A DNA stretch of 64,000 bases. It comes from Photobacterium leiognathi. GTDB lineage: Bacteria > Pseudomonadota > Gammaproteobacteria > Enterobacterales > Vibrionaceae. Position 1 is the stretch's first letter. Each line of letters opens with the position of its first letter. A program made the translations under genes and the position numbers. Below the pieces are notes generated by a model that saw only the letters and a program-made list of their open reading frames with translations, was not told the DNA's origin and searched no databases. Below, piece by piece: positions 20,563 to 30,698 of this stretch. Where the stretch lies: contig NZ_CP131601.1 in NCBI RefSeq assembly GCF_030685535.1, positions 3,205,132 through 3,269,131 on the forward strand, written 5' to 3'.

Positions 20563-22116
20563 TTATTGCGCGAGAAAAAACTTATAAGCGGGGTTTTCTG
20601 TTTCATCTTGCCAGTGATAGCCCAATTCTCGTAGATGGCTGGTAAAAGACAATAGATCTTTATCTTCTAATTCAAAGCCACAAAGCACACGACCATAATC
20701 AGCGCCGTGATTACGGTAGTTGAATAAGCTGATATTCCAGTGACTGCCTAAGGTTTTTAAGAAACGAATAAGCGCGCCTGGGTATTCTGGGAACTCAAAA
20801 CTGTATAAACGCTCTTTTAATGGTTTTGATGGCCTGCCCCCGATCATATAGCGAACGTGTACTTTCGCCATTTCATCATCGGAAAGATCGACCACCGGAT
20901 AGCCGCCTTTTCGTAGATCTTGGATAATGCCATCAAGCTCTTCTTGACCTTGCATTAAACGGACACCAACAAACACATTTGCCAGTGAATCATCGTTATA
21001 ACGGTAGTTAAACTCGGTAACAGCACGTCCACCAATAAGGTGGCAGAAATCAAGAAAAGCACCAGGACGTTCAGGAATGGTGACGGCTAACAGCCCTTCT
21101 CGTTTTTCACCCAGTTCGCAGCGCTCTGATACATAACGTAAACCATGAAAGTTTAAGTTTGCGCCCGATAATATGGCAGCGAGTTGCTGATCTTTAAGTT
21201 GATGCAATTCTACGTACTTTTTAAGCCCAGCTAATGACAAAGCCCCTGAAGGCTCAGCTATCGCTCGGGTATCTTCAAAGATATCTTTAACTGCCGAGCA
21301 AATTTCATCACTGCTTACTGTCACTACATCATCAAGGTATTGCTGACATAAACGGAAGGTTTCGCTACCAATACGTTTTACTGCTACACCATCAGCAAAC
21401 ATGCCGACTTGATCCAGCGTGACGGGTTGGCCTGCATCAAGCGCTGCTTTTAAACAGGCTGAATCTTCAGCCTCGACCCCAACCACTTTAATTTCAGGCA
21501 GTAACTGTTTGAGTAAAACGGCAACGCCTGCCGCTAAACCGCCACCACCTCTCGGTACAAAAACACAATCAAGATGACCATTTTGTTGCACCAACTCAAT
21601 ACCGATTGTGCCTTGTCCTGCGATCACCGATGGGTGATCGAAAGGTGGAATAAAGGTGTAACCATGTTGATCTGCAAGTTGTTCGGCATAGCCTTTAGCT
21701 TCATCAAAATTACTACCATGAAGCACCACATGACCACCAAAACTGCGCACCGCATCAACTTTGATATCAGGTGTCGTACGTGGCATCACAATCGTCGCTT
21801 TAACGCCGAGTTGTTGGCTCGATAAGGCTAAACCTTGTGCATGATTACCTGCTGATGCAGCAATAACACCAGCGGCTTTTTGCGGCTCTGTGAGTTGCGA
21901 CATCATGTTATAAGCGCCACGCAACTTAAACGAGTGAACTGGCTGGCGATCTTCTCGTTTTAGTTGGATCTGATTCGCTATCCTTGCGCTCAGACGAGAC
22001 ATATTTTGCAATGGAGTGACTTGCGCCACCTCATAGACTGGCGCTCGAAGGATATTGCGAAGATAGTCGGCTCCGCTAAGTAGCACTTCATCCGTGGCCT
22101 GTTTCACTTCGCTCAT
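20563..22116 (-). CDS. ilvA: Threonine dehydratase, biosynthetic (IlvA)
   Basis: A 517 aa PLP enzyme that deaminates threonine to 2-oxobutanoate, the first step of isoleucine synthesis. The PLP-binding motif SFKLRGAYNMM carries the catalytic Lys near residue 62; the phosphate loop GGGGLAAG lies near 190. Two ACT-like regulatory domains follow, consistent with isoleucine feedback control (LAVTIPERPGAFLDFC at about 345 and SFEFPEYPGALIRFL at about 440). It is the last gene of the ilv operon, 5 bp after ilvD, and is complete. Confidence 0.97.
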   Translation of the reverse strand: MSEVKQATDEVLLSGADYLRNILRAPVYEVAQVTPLQNMSRLSARIANQIQLKREDRQPVHSFKLRGAYNMMSQLTEPQKAAGVIAASAGNHAQGLALSSQQLGVKATIVMPRTTPDIKVDAVRSFGGHVVLHGSNFDEAKGYAEQLADQHGYTFIPPFDHPSVIAGQGTIGIELVQQNGHLDCVFVPRGGGGLAAGVAVLLKQLLPEIKVVGVEAEDSACLKAALDAGQPVTLDQVGMFADGVAVKRIGSETFRLCQQYLDDVVTVSSDEICSAVKDIFEDTRAIAEPSGALSLAGLKKYVELHQLKDQQLAAILSGANLNFHGLRYVSERCELGEKREGLLAVTIPERPGAFLDFCHLIGGRAVTEFNYRYNDDSLANVFVGVRLMQGQEELDGIIQDLRKGGYPVVDLSDDEMAKVHVRYMIGGRPSKPLKERLYSFEFPEYPGALIRFLKTLGSHWNISLFNYRNHGADYGRVLCGFELEDKDLLSFTSHLRELGYHWQDETENPAYKFFLAQ

Positions 22117-22121
22117 GATGA

Positions 22122-23963
22122 TTATCCTTCTAGTTTAGACTTATCGCGAACAGCGCCTTTATCAGCACTAGTCGCTAAGTTGGCATAAGCCTTAAGGGCA
22201 AAAGATACCTGACGTTCACGATCGACTGGCTTCCAACCGCGTTGCTCTGTTGCTTCACGACGTACCGTGAGGGTTGCATCATCGACATTTAGTTCAATGC
22301 TACGGTTTGGAATATCAATTGCGATGATATCGCCATTTTCGATCAGGCCAATCGTGCCGCCATTTGCCGCTTCTGGTGATACGTGACCAATAGAAAGACC
22401 GCTAGTACCGCCAGAGAATCGACCATCAGTGATCAAGGCACATTCTTTACCTAAGCCCATAGATTTTAAGTAAGTGGTTGGGTAGAGCATTTCTTGCATG
22501 CCTGGACCGCCTTTTGGCCCTTCGTAACGAATCACTACCACATCGCCTGCTTTGACTTTGCCACCAAGGATGCCTTCTACTGCCGTTTCTTGGCTTTCAA
22601 AGACAATCGCAGGGCCCTTAAAGGTTAAACAGCTTTCATCAACCCCAGCGGTTTTAACGATACAGCCATCTAGCGCCATGTTGCCAGAAAGTACCGCAAG
22701 GCCACCATCTTGGCTAAAGGCAAATTCTTTACTACGAATACAGCCGTTTTCGCGATCATCATCAAGGGTTTCCCAGCGGCAATCTTGTGAGAATGCTTGT
22801 GTGGTACGAATGCCAGCAGGGCCAGCGCGGAAGAAAGTTTTCACTTCTTCTGAATCGGTCACTTTGATGTCGTATTGGCGGAAACTTTCGGCAAAGGTTT
22901 CACCTAGCACGTTGTGACAGTCGCTATGGAATAAGCCAGCACGATCCAACTCACCAAGAATACTGTAAACACCGCCAGCACGGTGCACATCTTCCATGTG
23001 GTACTTCTGGGTAGATGGCGCCACTTTACATAAGTGTGGCACACGGCGTGACATGCGATCGATATCTGCCATGGTGAAGTCAACTTCGCCTTCTTGTGCT
23101 GCAGCTAATAGGTGTAAAACGGTATTCGTTGAACCGCCCATTGCGATATCAAGTGCCATCGCATTTTCAAAGGCCTTTTTATTGGCAATATTGCGTGGCA
23201 ATACGGTTTCATCGTCTTGCTCATAGTAACGCTTAGTTAGACCAACAATACGTTTACCCGCGTTAATAAATAGCTGCTCACGATCAGCGTGGGTGGCTAG
23301 CATTGAACCATTACCTGGCTGACTTAAACCAAGTGCTTCGGTTAAACAGTTCATCGAGTTCGCAGTAAACATGCCTGAACATGAACCACAAGTTGGGCAT
23401 GCTGAACGTTCGATCTGCTCACTTTGTTCATCAGATACTGTTGGATCGGCACCTTGGATCATCGCATCAACCAAATCGAGTTTGATCACCTGCTCTGAAA
23501 GTTTGGTTTTCCCCGCTTCCATTGGGCCGCCGGAAACAAAAATCACAGGGATATTAAGGCGCATAGATGCCATTAGCATTCCCGGGGTAATTTTGTCACA
23601 GTTCGAAATACACACCATGGCATCGGCACAGTGGGCATTAACCATGTATTCAACTGAATCTGAGATCAGTTCACGTGATGGCAGTGAATACAACATACCA
23701 CCATGACCCATTGCAATGCCGTCATCAACAGCAATGGTGTTGAACTCTTTGGCAATACCGCCCGCTTCTTCAATTTGCTTGGCAACCAGCTGACCTAAAT
23801 CTTTTAAGTGGACGTGACCTGGAACAAATTGGGTAAAGGAGTTAACAACAGCGATGATAGGTTTACCGAAATCTTCATCTTTTACGCCAGTGGCACGCCA
23901 AAGCGCACGAGCACCAGCCATATTTCGACCATGGGTTGTGGTTGCAGAACGGTATTTAGGCAT
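22122..23963 (-). CDS. ilvD: Dihydroxy-acid dehydratase
   Basis: A 613 aa [Fe-S] enzyme that dehydrates dihydroxy-isovalerate and dihydroxy-methylvalerate in branched-chain amino acid synthesis. It starts [20 protein letters not shown], preceded by AAGGA; upstream in-frame codons are not part of the family. Cluster cysteines are visible in [12 protein letters not shown] and [37 protein letters not shown] is near the C-terminus. It is complete, unlike ilvG and ilvE upstream. Confidence 0.97.
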   Translation of the reverse strand: MPKYRSATTTHGRNMAGARALWRATGVKDEDFGKPIIAVVNSFTQFVPGHVHLKDLGQLVAKQIEEAGGIAKEFNTIAVDDGIAMGHGGMLYSLPSRELISDSVEYMVNAHCADAMVCISNCDKITPGMLMASMRLNIPVIFVSGGPMEAGKTKLSEQVIKLDLVDAMIQGADPTVSDEQSEQIERSACPTCGSCSGMFTANSMNCLTEALGLSQPGNGSMLATHADREQLFINAGKRIVGLTKRYYEQDDETVLPRNIANKKAFENAMALDIAMGGSTNTVLHLLAAAQEGEVDFTMADIDRMSRRVPHLCKVAPSTQKYHMEDVHRAGGVYSILGELDRAGLFHSDCHNVLGETFAESFRQYDIKVTDSEEVKTFFRAGPAGIRTTQAFSQDCRWETLDDDRENGCIRSKEFAFSQDGGLAVLSGNMALDGCIVKTAGVDESCLTFKGPAIVFESQETAVEGILGGKVKAGDVVVIRYEGPKGGPGMQEMLYPTTYLKSMGLGKECALITDGRFSGGTSGLSIGHVSPEAANGGTIGLIENGDIIAIDIPNRSIELNVDDATLTVRREATEQRGWKPVDRERQVSFALKAYANLATSADKGAVRDKSKLEG

Positions 23964-24041
23964 AACAGAAAATCCTTTTTGAGCACTGCCGCCAAGGTTC
24001 GGCGGCACTTTTGATATGTGTTGAGTGGCGATGAAGCGGGA

Positions 24042-24974
24042 TTATTTCTCTGGGTAGACGTAATCTAGCCAGCCCCATTTGTCTTCTGTTTCACCATTAA
24101 ACAAGCCGAAGTAAGCTGCTTGTAGCTCTTTTGTCACCTATCCACGTTTACCAGAGCCGACTGTGATTTGATCCACACTGCGTACCGGTACGATTTCAGC
24201 TGCCGTCCCTGTCATGAAGATTTCATCAGCGAGGTATAGCGCTTCGCGAGCAATATTTTCTTCACGCACTTCATAACCACGCTCTTTCGCTAAGATCATG
24301 ATGGTGTCACGGGTAATACCCGGTAAGATCGCACTGGTCGTTGGTGGGGTTGAAAGAACGCCATTACGTACCACAAAAATGTTCTCGCCAGCACCTTCAG
24401 ATAGGTAACCATCCACACTTAGCGCAATACCTTCGGCATAACCATGACGACGTGCTTCACTACCAACCAGTAGTGATGATAGGTAGTTACCACCTGCTTT
24501 CGCTGCGGTTGGAATGGTATTTGGTGCGGCACGATTCCAACTAGAAATCATCGCATCAACGCCATTTTCAAGTGCTTCTTCACCAAGATAAGAGCCCCAA
24601 GGGAAAGCGGCAACAATCAAATCCATTTTGGTATCAACAGGAGGACATACACCTAGACCCACATTTCCCACATAACCGAGTGGGCGAATGTATGCAGAGT
24701 CTAGCTTGTTGACACGGATCGTTTCACGGCAGATCTCCATCAGTGCATCACTGCTATATGGAATAGGGAAACGGTAAATTTTCGCTGAGTTTAGTAAGCG
24801 ATCCATGTGCTCTTTATGACGAAAAACAGCCGGACCTTTCGGTGTGTTGTAACAACGGATCCCTTCAAAAACCGAGGTGCCGTAGTGCATAGCATGGGTT
24901 AGAACGTGAACATTAGCATCTGCCCAAGGCACGATTTCACCGTTAAACCAAATATAATCTGCAGTATTTGCCAT
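24042..24974 (-). pseudogene. ilvE: Branched-chain amino acid aminotransferase with in-frame TAG near the 3' end
   Basis: The frame matches IlvE from its start (YIWFNGEIVPW) through HAMHYGTSVFEGIRCY, the PLP-lysine region TAAKAGGNYLSSL, SEGAGENIFVVR and EIFMTGTAAEIVPVRSVD. At 24138-24140 a TAG replaces the Pro expected in the G-P-V-T-K motif, and the same frame then continues VTKELQAAYFGLFNGETEDKW to a natural stop at 24042. About 32 C-terminal residues of roughly 310 would be lost. IlvE does the last transamination for Ile, Val and Leu. The full-length frame totals 310 codons, the normal size, so only this codon is wrong. Confidence 0.87.
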
Positions 24975-24995
24975 GTTGAATTCCCTTCTAAAAAT

Positions 24996-25244
24996 TTAAT
25001 CCTGTAACTGTAGGTTTGATGTTTCGACTTCAATAACATCCCACAGTTTTTCAATTTGGTTGATAAGCGTTGTGATTGGACGATCACTATCGACGATAAT
25101 TTCGATTCTGGCTATCTTGCTGTGATGATTTTGCGTGGCATCGACTTTCTTGATAATAAAACCGCGGTGGCGGATCACACGCAAGATACGCTCAAGTAAT
25201 ACTGGCTTATCGTTTGCCGTAATGTTGAGTAAAAATCGTTCCAT
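24996..25244 (-). CDS. ilvM: Acetolactate synthase II small subunit
   Basis: An 82 aa ACT-domain protein, the regulatory subunit that pairs with IlvG. It begins MERFLLNITANDKPVLLERILRV and contains the RHRGFIIKKVDA strand typical of the family. Its start overlaps the ilvG stop (TAATG), as in E. coli. It is intact although its partner gene has two frameshifts. Confidence 0.94.
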   Translation of the reverse strand: MERFLLNITANDKPVLLERILRVIRHRGFIIKKVDATQNHHSKIARIEIIVDSDRPITTLINQIEKLWDVIEVETSNLQLQD

Positions 25245-26892
25245 TAGGTATTCTCCAGCATATCTTGGTTTGCCGCACCCGGTGGTACTAGCGGCCAGAC
25301 ATTTTCTTCTTCATCAATTAGCACATGCAGTAAATAGGCTGTTTTGCTTGCTAGCATTTCTTCAAGAGCAGGTGCGACTTCTTCTTTACGGGTGATGGTT
25401 TTACCCGGAATATCAAAAGCTTTCGCCAGCATTACAAAATCAGGGTTGTCATCTAAAATTGTTTCGCTGTGGCGACCATCGAAAAACAGCGACTGCCATT
25501 GGCGAACCATGCCTAAACGCTGATTATTAATAAGTACCATTTTCACTGGAATATTACGGCGTTTGAGTGTGCCTAGCTCTTGCACGTTCATCATGAAAGA
25601 GCCATCATGGCATGATCAGAATCGATTGATCATCAGGTCGGGCGACACTTGCTCCCATCGCTGCTGGCAAGCCAAAGCCCATGGTGCCAAGTCCTGCTGA
25701 AGTGATGTAGTTTTGTGGTGCTCGAGGTTGAATATGCTGTGCTGCCCACATTTGATGCTGACCAACATCGGTTGAGATCATGCTGCTGTCAGGCATCATA
25801 TCGGATAACTGTTTTAGCATTAGTGGTGCATAGATCAGATCGCCTGGATGGTCGTAACGCCATTTACCTATTTTACGAACATGCTCGCTGTGAGTGAGCC
25901 AGCGGCTGATATCTTGGCTTAGTTCAAGCTGCGGTAGGATGACATTTATATCACCACGCAGTGGTGCATCAGCATGACGTAATTTGCTAAATTCTGCCGC
26001 ATCAATATCGATATGAATAACTTTGGCGTGTGGAGCGAAAGTATCGAGTTTTCCAGTTACGCGATCGTCAAAACGCGCACCCACCACGATCAATAAGTCT
26101 GCCTCTTGTACCACTAAGTTTGCAGCTTTGGTACCGTGCATACCTAGCATACCCAGAAAGTGTGGATCATGACGTTCAATTGAGCCTAAGCCTTTTAGCG
26201 TACTCACTGATGGCATTGGGTTTAGTGCTAAAAACTGGCGTACAGTGTCTGTTGCGTGAGCAATTTGTACCCCGCCTCCGACATATAAAACTGGACGATG
26301 ACTTTGATCAAGTAGCTGTTGCGCAGCTTGAATGGCTTCTGCTGTAGTGGTCGGAATTGCAGGACTATCAATAACTGGTAGTAATTCGGTAGGTGCTTGT
26401 GCAAGTTGCACATCTTTTGCTATATCGACAATAACTGGGCCTGGACGCCCTGCTTTTGCAACAACAAAGGCTTCAGCCAATGTAGGTGCAAGCTCGTTGA
26501 TATCGGTCACTAGATAGCTGTGTTTGGTACACGATAACGACATACCGATCACATCCATTTCTTGGAAAGCATCAGTACCAATATGAGAGCTAGCAACCTG
26601 TCCAGTGATGGCAACTAGTGGTACAGAATCCATAAAGGCATCTGCAAGGAGAGTTTACAAGGTTAGTTGCGCCAGGACCTGATGTTGCCATGCAGACAGC
26701 GACATCTTGTGTTGATCTTGCCATGCCGATGGCTGCCATTGCCGCCCCTTGTTCGTGGCGACAAAGAATGTGCTCAACACCGCCGTCATATAGTGCGTCA
26801 TAAATTGGCATGATGGCACCGCCAGGGTAACCAAAAACGGTTTTTATCCCCTGCTGTTGTAGTGCTTGTACAACTAATTCTGCCCCTGTCAT
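25244..26892 (-). pseudogene. ilvG: Acetolactate synthase II large subunit with two frameshifts
   Basis: The three frames together give a complete IlvG: an N-terminal ThDP domain ([23 protein letters not shown], then [16 protein letters not shown] and SGPGATNLV), a central part ([12 protein letters not shown] to [13 protein letters not shown]) and a C-terminal ThDP part (MMNVQELGTLKRRN, NNQRLGMVRQWQ). The first break is at about 26647-26656, where 7 nt stand for an expected 6 (T-G between LV and LADAF). The second is at about 25605-25614, where 2 nt seem to be missing before the DGSF metal-binding motif. IlvG with IlvM makes acetolactate and acetohydroxybutyrate. ilvG is also frameshifted in E. 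coli K-12, but only once. Confidence 0.88.
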
Positions 26893-26956
26893 CGCAGCTC
26901 CTTGCTTGCTTTGATAGATCGTGTAGAAGTGATTAATTCACTCAAATCCATTTGTT

Positions 26957-26995
26957 GAAAAAAGCCCCCGAACTTCTCAGTGCGGGGGCTTTTTG
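26957..26995 (-). promoter_or_regulatory. ilv operon attenuator hairpin
   Basis: On the minus strand, a GC-rich stem (AAAGCCCCCG / CGGGGGCTTT on the plus strand) is followed by a T run. It lies between the leader peptide stop and ilvG. Together with the Leu/Val/Ile-rich leader peptide this is the classic translation-coupled attenuator of ilvGMEDA. Confidence 0.88.
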
Positions 26996-27010
26996 TTTGC
27001 ATTCTTTGCG

Positions 27011-27100
27011 CTATTTTACGCCAGCAAATCCCCGCAGCGGTGACAGAATCACCACAATGACGTTAATAATGAGTACTAGGGATGTTGTTGCTAAACGCAT
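27011..27100 (-). CDS. ilvL: ilvGMEDA leader peptide
   Basis: A 29-codon frame starting at ATG 27100 (MRLATTSLVLIINVIVVILS and on to GVK). Of the first 19 residues, 12 are Leu, Val or Ile, including the runs LVLII and VIVVIL. It has the composition and position of E. coli IlvL, and its stop is 16 bp before the attenuator stem. Ribosome stalling on these codons under branched-chain amino acid shortage should prevent terminator formation. It is too short to be called automatically. Confidence 0.88.
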   Translation of the reverse strand: MRLATTSLVLIINVIVVILSPLRGFAGVK

Positions 27101-27286
27101 GTATATTTGTCCAACTTTTGTTGTCTACTTGTTGCTATATGTTAGTGGTAACACAGACATCTATCGCATGACAAGCAAAAAGTGTGGTTTTTTTAGCAAA
27201 CAAGCTGCATTTACAGGCATCTTATGAAACCCAAAAGCAATATTTCATTAACTAATGATTTTTTATCTCTGTGGGATGATGTATCG

Positions 27287-28199
27287 ATGACACTTGCAAT
27301 TGTTCATAGCCGAGCCTGTGTAGGTGTGCAGGCACCACCGGTTACGGTTGAAGTACATTTAAGTAATGGTCTACCAAGTTTTACGTTAGTGGGATTGCCT
27401 GAGACCACGGTCAAAGAGGCCAAAGATCGGGTTCGTAGCGCGATTATTAATGCTAATTTTGAGTTCCCTTCTCGGCGTATTACCGTCAACTTAGCCCCTG
27501 CTGATTTACCGAAAGAAGGCGGACGGTTTGATCTGCCCATCGCCCTCGGTATTCTCGCCGCTTCTGGGCAAATTCCGTCTGATAAGCTAAGCGATCATGA
27601 GTTTATTGGTGAGCTTGCACTCTCCGGTGAGTTGCGCCCTGTTAAAGGGGCTTTACCAGCGGCATTGGCGGCACTGAAAGCCAAACGTTGTTTTGTGGTG
27701 CCTGATCGCAATGGCGATCAAGTGGCGTTAGTGGGTAAAGAGACCCATAAATCAGCAGCAAGCTTACTGGCGGTTTGTGGTTATCTTTGTGGGCAACAAC
27801 AATTAGAGTTGCAGTTTGCAGAGTATCGCAATCAAACCGATGAGCATAATGATCGAGACATGCAAGATATCATCGGTCAGCAGCAAGGAAAGCGGGCGTT
27901 AGAAATAGCCGCTGCGGGCGGTCATAATTTACTGTTTTTAGGGCCGCCAGGAACGGGTAAAACTATGCTTGCCTCAAGGTTGTGTGATTTACTGCCGCCA
28001 ATGAGTCATGAAGAAGCACTAGAAACAGCAGCCGTTACTTCGCTTACTCAGCAATCATTACATCAAGGTAATTGGCTTAAACGCCCGTTTCGTACCCCAC
28101 ACCATTCAAGTTCGATGGCGGCTTTAGTGGGCGGTGGCTCAGTGCCGAAACCGGGAGAAATTTCACTTGCTCACAACGGCTTACTGTTCTTAGATGAAA
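27287..28199 (+). pseudogene. comM: comM (YifB-type Mg-chelatase-like helicase), 5' part, cut by element
   Basis: The frame starts at ATG 27287 (MTLAIVHSRACVGVQAPPV), the family's normal start. It carries the N-terminal domain (GLPSFTLVGLPETTVKEAKDR), Walker A (FLGPPGTGKTMLASRL, about residue 229) and the RTPHHSSS segment, and reaches NGLLFLDE, the Walker B end. After codon 304 (GAA, 28196-28198) the sequence becomes foreign and a stop follows at 28276 after 25 unrelated residues. ComM is a hexameric branch-migration helicase needed for efficient natural transformation. Its 3' part is at 37331-37945 in register. Confidence 0.93.
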
Positions 28200-28291
28200 G
28201 ATTAGTAATCCTAATGACTAAAAGTTATCAAAACAGTATCAAGTTTATGAATATGAATAATTTAAATGGCTTTTAGTGCATTTTATTTACG

Positions 28292-28338
28292 TTGACAATA
28301 ATCACTTTGACTTCTACGTTTTTTATTAGTTGTCAATT
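28292..28338. repeat. Left-end inverted repeat, candidate recombinase arm sites
   Basis: TTGACAATA at 28292-28300 and TTGTCAATT at 28330-28338 face each other (shared heptamer TTGACAA and its complement). The same nonamer TTGACAATA recurs at the right end (37294-37302). Repeats of this kind at both ends of a tyrosine-recombinase element are plausible arm-type binding sites; this is inference. Confidence 0.55.
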
Positions 28339-28352
28339 TATGAGGTTTGGTT

Positions 28353-30698
28353 GTGAATGTAAAAATACTAAATGAGCTTTCTTTATTAAAAACTGCACTG
28401 TCAGTCGAATACTCTAACTACCTAACACTTGCTGCTGAATCCTCAATCAATCCAATGAAAATTCAGGCAGTGTTGAATGTTTATGCAGCTTACTGCTACT
28501 TGGTTAAGCAAGGTAACTACAGTGCATTAGAAATACTGAATGATTCAAGCTCACTTAATGCACACTTCCAGTCGCTCATTGGCTTTGTTTATAACTGTGA
28601 TGATACCACTATCAAGCGTAGATATAATATTGGTAATCAACTCAAAAAATTTTTCCGCCACATTGCGCAAGATAAACATTTAACTCTTGATGAAGTAAAG
28701 CTTTCGGATCTAAAAATCACAGAAGACGCTTCGAGTTGTCTAGCTCAGTTCAGAGAGCTTAATATAGATAAATCAAAATCTGACTATCTTGATGGTTGGC
28801 AGGTGCTATCAAAAGAAGGCAAAGAACATGAGGCTCATCTGGATACGCTTTATGTTAATTTTGGTGAGGCGTTTACCAACAAGGTTCATCTTGCTCTAAA
28901 AAACTATGCTTTTACACAAAAATCATCATCTCTTACTCGTGCATTAATAGAACTCAAAAAACTATTTGTGGGTTTCTCCACTGTTTATAGCGACCGAGAA
29001 TGCCTGACAATAGAAGCCCTTTTAAGCCGTAATCATGTGCAGCTATTCTTCCATAAGGTGTTTAAAGTGCTATTTGTGCGCTCTCAAGCAGCCGATAACT
29101 GCCCAAAAGATTTTCATGCTAAGTGGCGAAATGCCATTAACTATTATACCGAGTGCTTTATCAACACGGGTGTTTTTGCTGAACCTCACAAACCATTCAT
29201 CGTTCCAGACTGGAAAGACCCAAAAGATGCAGCACCCACCTTTTCAATTGGTGGCAATGCTACGCAGCCAGAAAACCTTCGATGGTTTGCTAACATTCCA
29301 CTCAAAATTAAAGATGAAGAGGCTGTTTCAATTATTCAGCAACGTGTAGACCGAGACATGGCGCATGTCAGGCATGTGTGTCTCTTGAAGTTTTTGGAGC
29401 TTTTAGATCGAGAGGATAGGAATATAGCCTTTCAGAGCACTGGCTCTGTCAAGCCTCTAGATAGTAGCAATAGCAACAATTATCAATATAGAAACTTTGT
29501 CGGTGAAGATAAGTTAGATAATACAGTAGCAACCTTTTATGCGCATGGCATCGCTGCAAAAGGCGCTTCCTATTCCTCATTTTTGGGATTTTATGGAAAT
29601 GTTAGTCAGCTCAACACAGAGTTAAATTTACCAAGCAAATCATCGCTGAATGTTCTTTTGACGCTTCTTGTGATGGAGCATCCTCTGATAACACCTTCTT
29701 GGTTAGCAAAATGGGACTTATTTGATGTAAATGGCAATATGGTGGGCTATAAGCAAGTTGGTAATCAGCACATTGCGGTCAGTCACAAATCACGCAAAGG
29801 GTCTACCAATGCGCAGCAAGAAGTAGTGCTCAATGAGTTTTCTAAACCTATAGTTGAGTTCTTGGTGCGCCATACTCGCATGAGCCGTGAATACCTGAAG
29901 CAAAAAGGGAATGTGAATTGGCGAAAGATGATTTTGACTGCAACCACTACCAGTGTGATATGTCCAAGCAATCTCAATACCACTCTTTATTCAGCAAATG
30001 ATTTTTATAATTGGCTTCAAGATGAAACACTCTTTGATAAGAGCAGCGACATAACCTTGGAAGATGCTCAAGCCATTTCCGATATCCATTCGTTACGTTC
30101 CATTAGACGACACCGAGGCTTTCAAATTTATTTGGAAACACATTCAATGGATGCTGTTGCCGAGGCGCTTGGTCATGAAAAGAAGGATGTAAACCTACTG
30201 ACATCTTACCTTCCTAAGCCGTTAATGGACTTCTTTAATGCACGTTGGATACGTCAGTTCCAGAACGCTATTTTACTTGAAGCCATGAAAGATTCAGTGC
30301 ATCGACTTGATGCTGTGAACATGAGCGCTCAGGACATTGAGGAGTTCTTGAGTAATCACGGCATAAGCAACATTCCAGAGCACTTCGATCATGGTTTTAC
30401 TCAACAGACGACTACTGACAGTGAAGTTTCAGAATCATTAGGGTTTGACCAGTTAACATACACTATATCGACATCACTTTTGCAGTTGTTGATGGCGATA
30501 CGCTTTGTTGTTGAGAGTAGTGATGATGAGGAATCTTTTTTAGATATTGTGGCTCACTGGTATCAATCAGCGGTGTTTGTTTTAGATACCCTGAGTTCAG
30601 GCAAGCATAGTGCGGATGATGATTTGATGGGAATGCTTGATATTGCAACCAATAACAAACTAAATACTGACTCAATTAAAGGGGCGCTACTATGTTAA
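28353..30698 (+). CDS. Large tyrosine-recombinase-like protein, first gene of the element's recombination operon (GinA-like)
   Basis: About 781 aa from GTG 28353, which has GAGG 7 nt upstream; an in-frame TTG lies 6 bp earlier. The N-terminal 550 residues match nothing I recognise. The C-terminal part (about 585-650) has the catalytic box II of tyrosine recombinases: IHSLRSIRRHR (H-x-x-R form), ALGHEKKDV (the LGH motif) and LLTSYLP, with the likely nucleophile Tyr. I could not place the first catalytic Arg with confidence. It overlaps the next gene by 7 bp. In GInt islands all four gin genes are reported as needed for integration and excision. The residue placement is by eye. Confidence 0.75.
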   Translation: MNVKILNELSLLKTALSVEYSNYLTLAAESSINPMKIQAVLNVYAAYCYLVKQGNYSALEILNDSSSLNAHFQSLIGFVYNCDDTTIKRRYNIGNQLKKFFRHIAQDKHLTLDEVKLSDLKITEDASSCLAQFRELNIDKSKSDYLDGWQVLSKEGKEHEAHLDTLYVNFGEAFTNKVHLALKNYAFTQKSSSLTRALIELKKLFVGFSTVYSDRECLTIEALLSRNHVQLFFHKVFKVLFVRSQAADNCPKDFHAKWRNAINYYTECFINTGVFAEPHKPFIVPDWKDPKDAAPTFSIGGNATQPENLRWFANIPLKIKDEEAVSIIQQRVDRDMAHVRHVCLLKFLELLDREDRNIAFQSTGSVKPLDSSNSNNYQYRNFVGEDKLDNTVATFYAHGIAAKGASYSSFLGFYGNVSQLNTELNLPSKSSLNVLLTLLVMEHPLITPSWLAKWDLFDVNGNMVGYKQVGNQHIAVSHKSRKGSTNAQQEVVLNEFSKPIVEFLVRHTRMSREYLKQKGNVNWRKMILTATTTSVICPSNLNTTLYSANDFYNWLQDETLFDKSSDITLEDAQAISDIHSLRSIRRHRGFQIYLETHSMDAVAEALGHEKKDVNLLTSYLPKPLMDFFNARWIRQFQNAILLEAMKDSVHRLDAVNMSAQDIEEFLSNHGISNIPEHFDHGFTQQTTTDSEVSESLGFDQLTYTISTSLLQLLMAIRFVVESSDDEESFLDIVAHWYQSAVFVLDTLSSGKHSADDDLMGMLDIATNNKLNTDSIKGALLC

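Noticed and set aside
22552..23706. Several open frames antisense to ilvD.
   Set aside because: They lie entirely within ilvD on the other strand, with compositions typical of antisense shadows.
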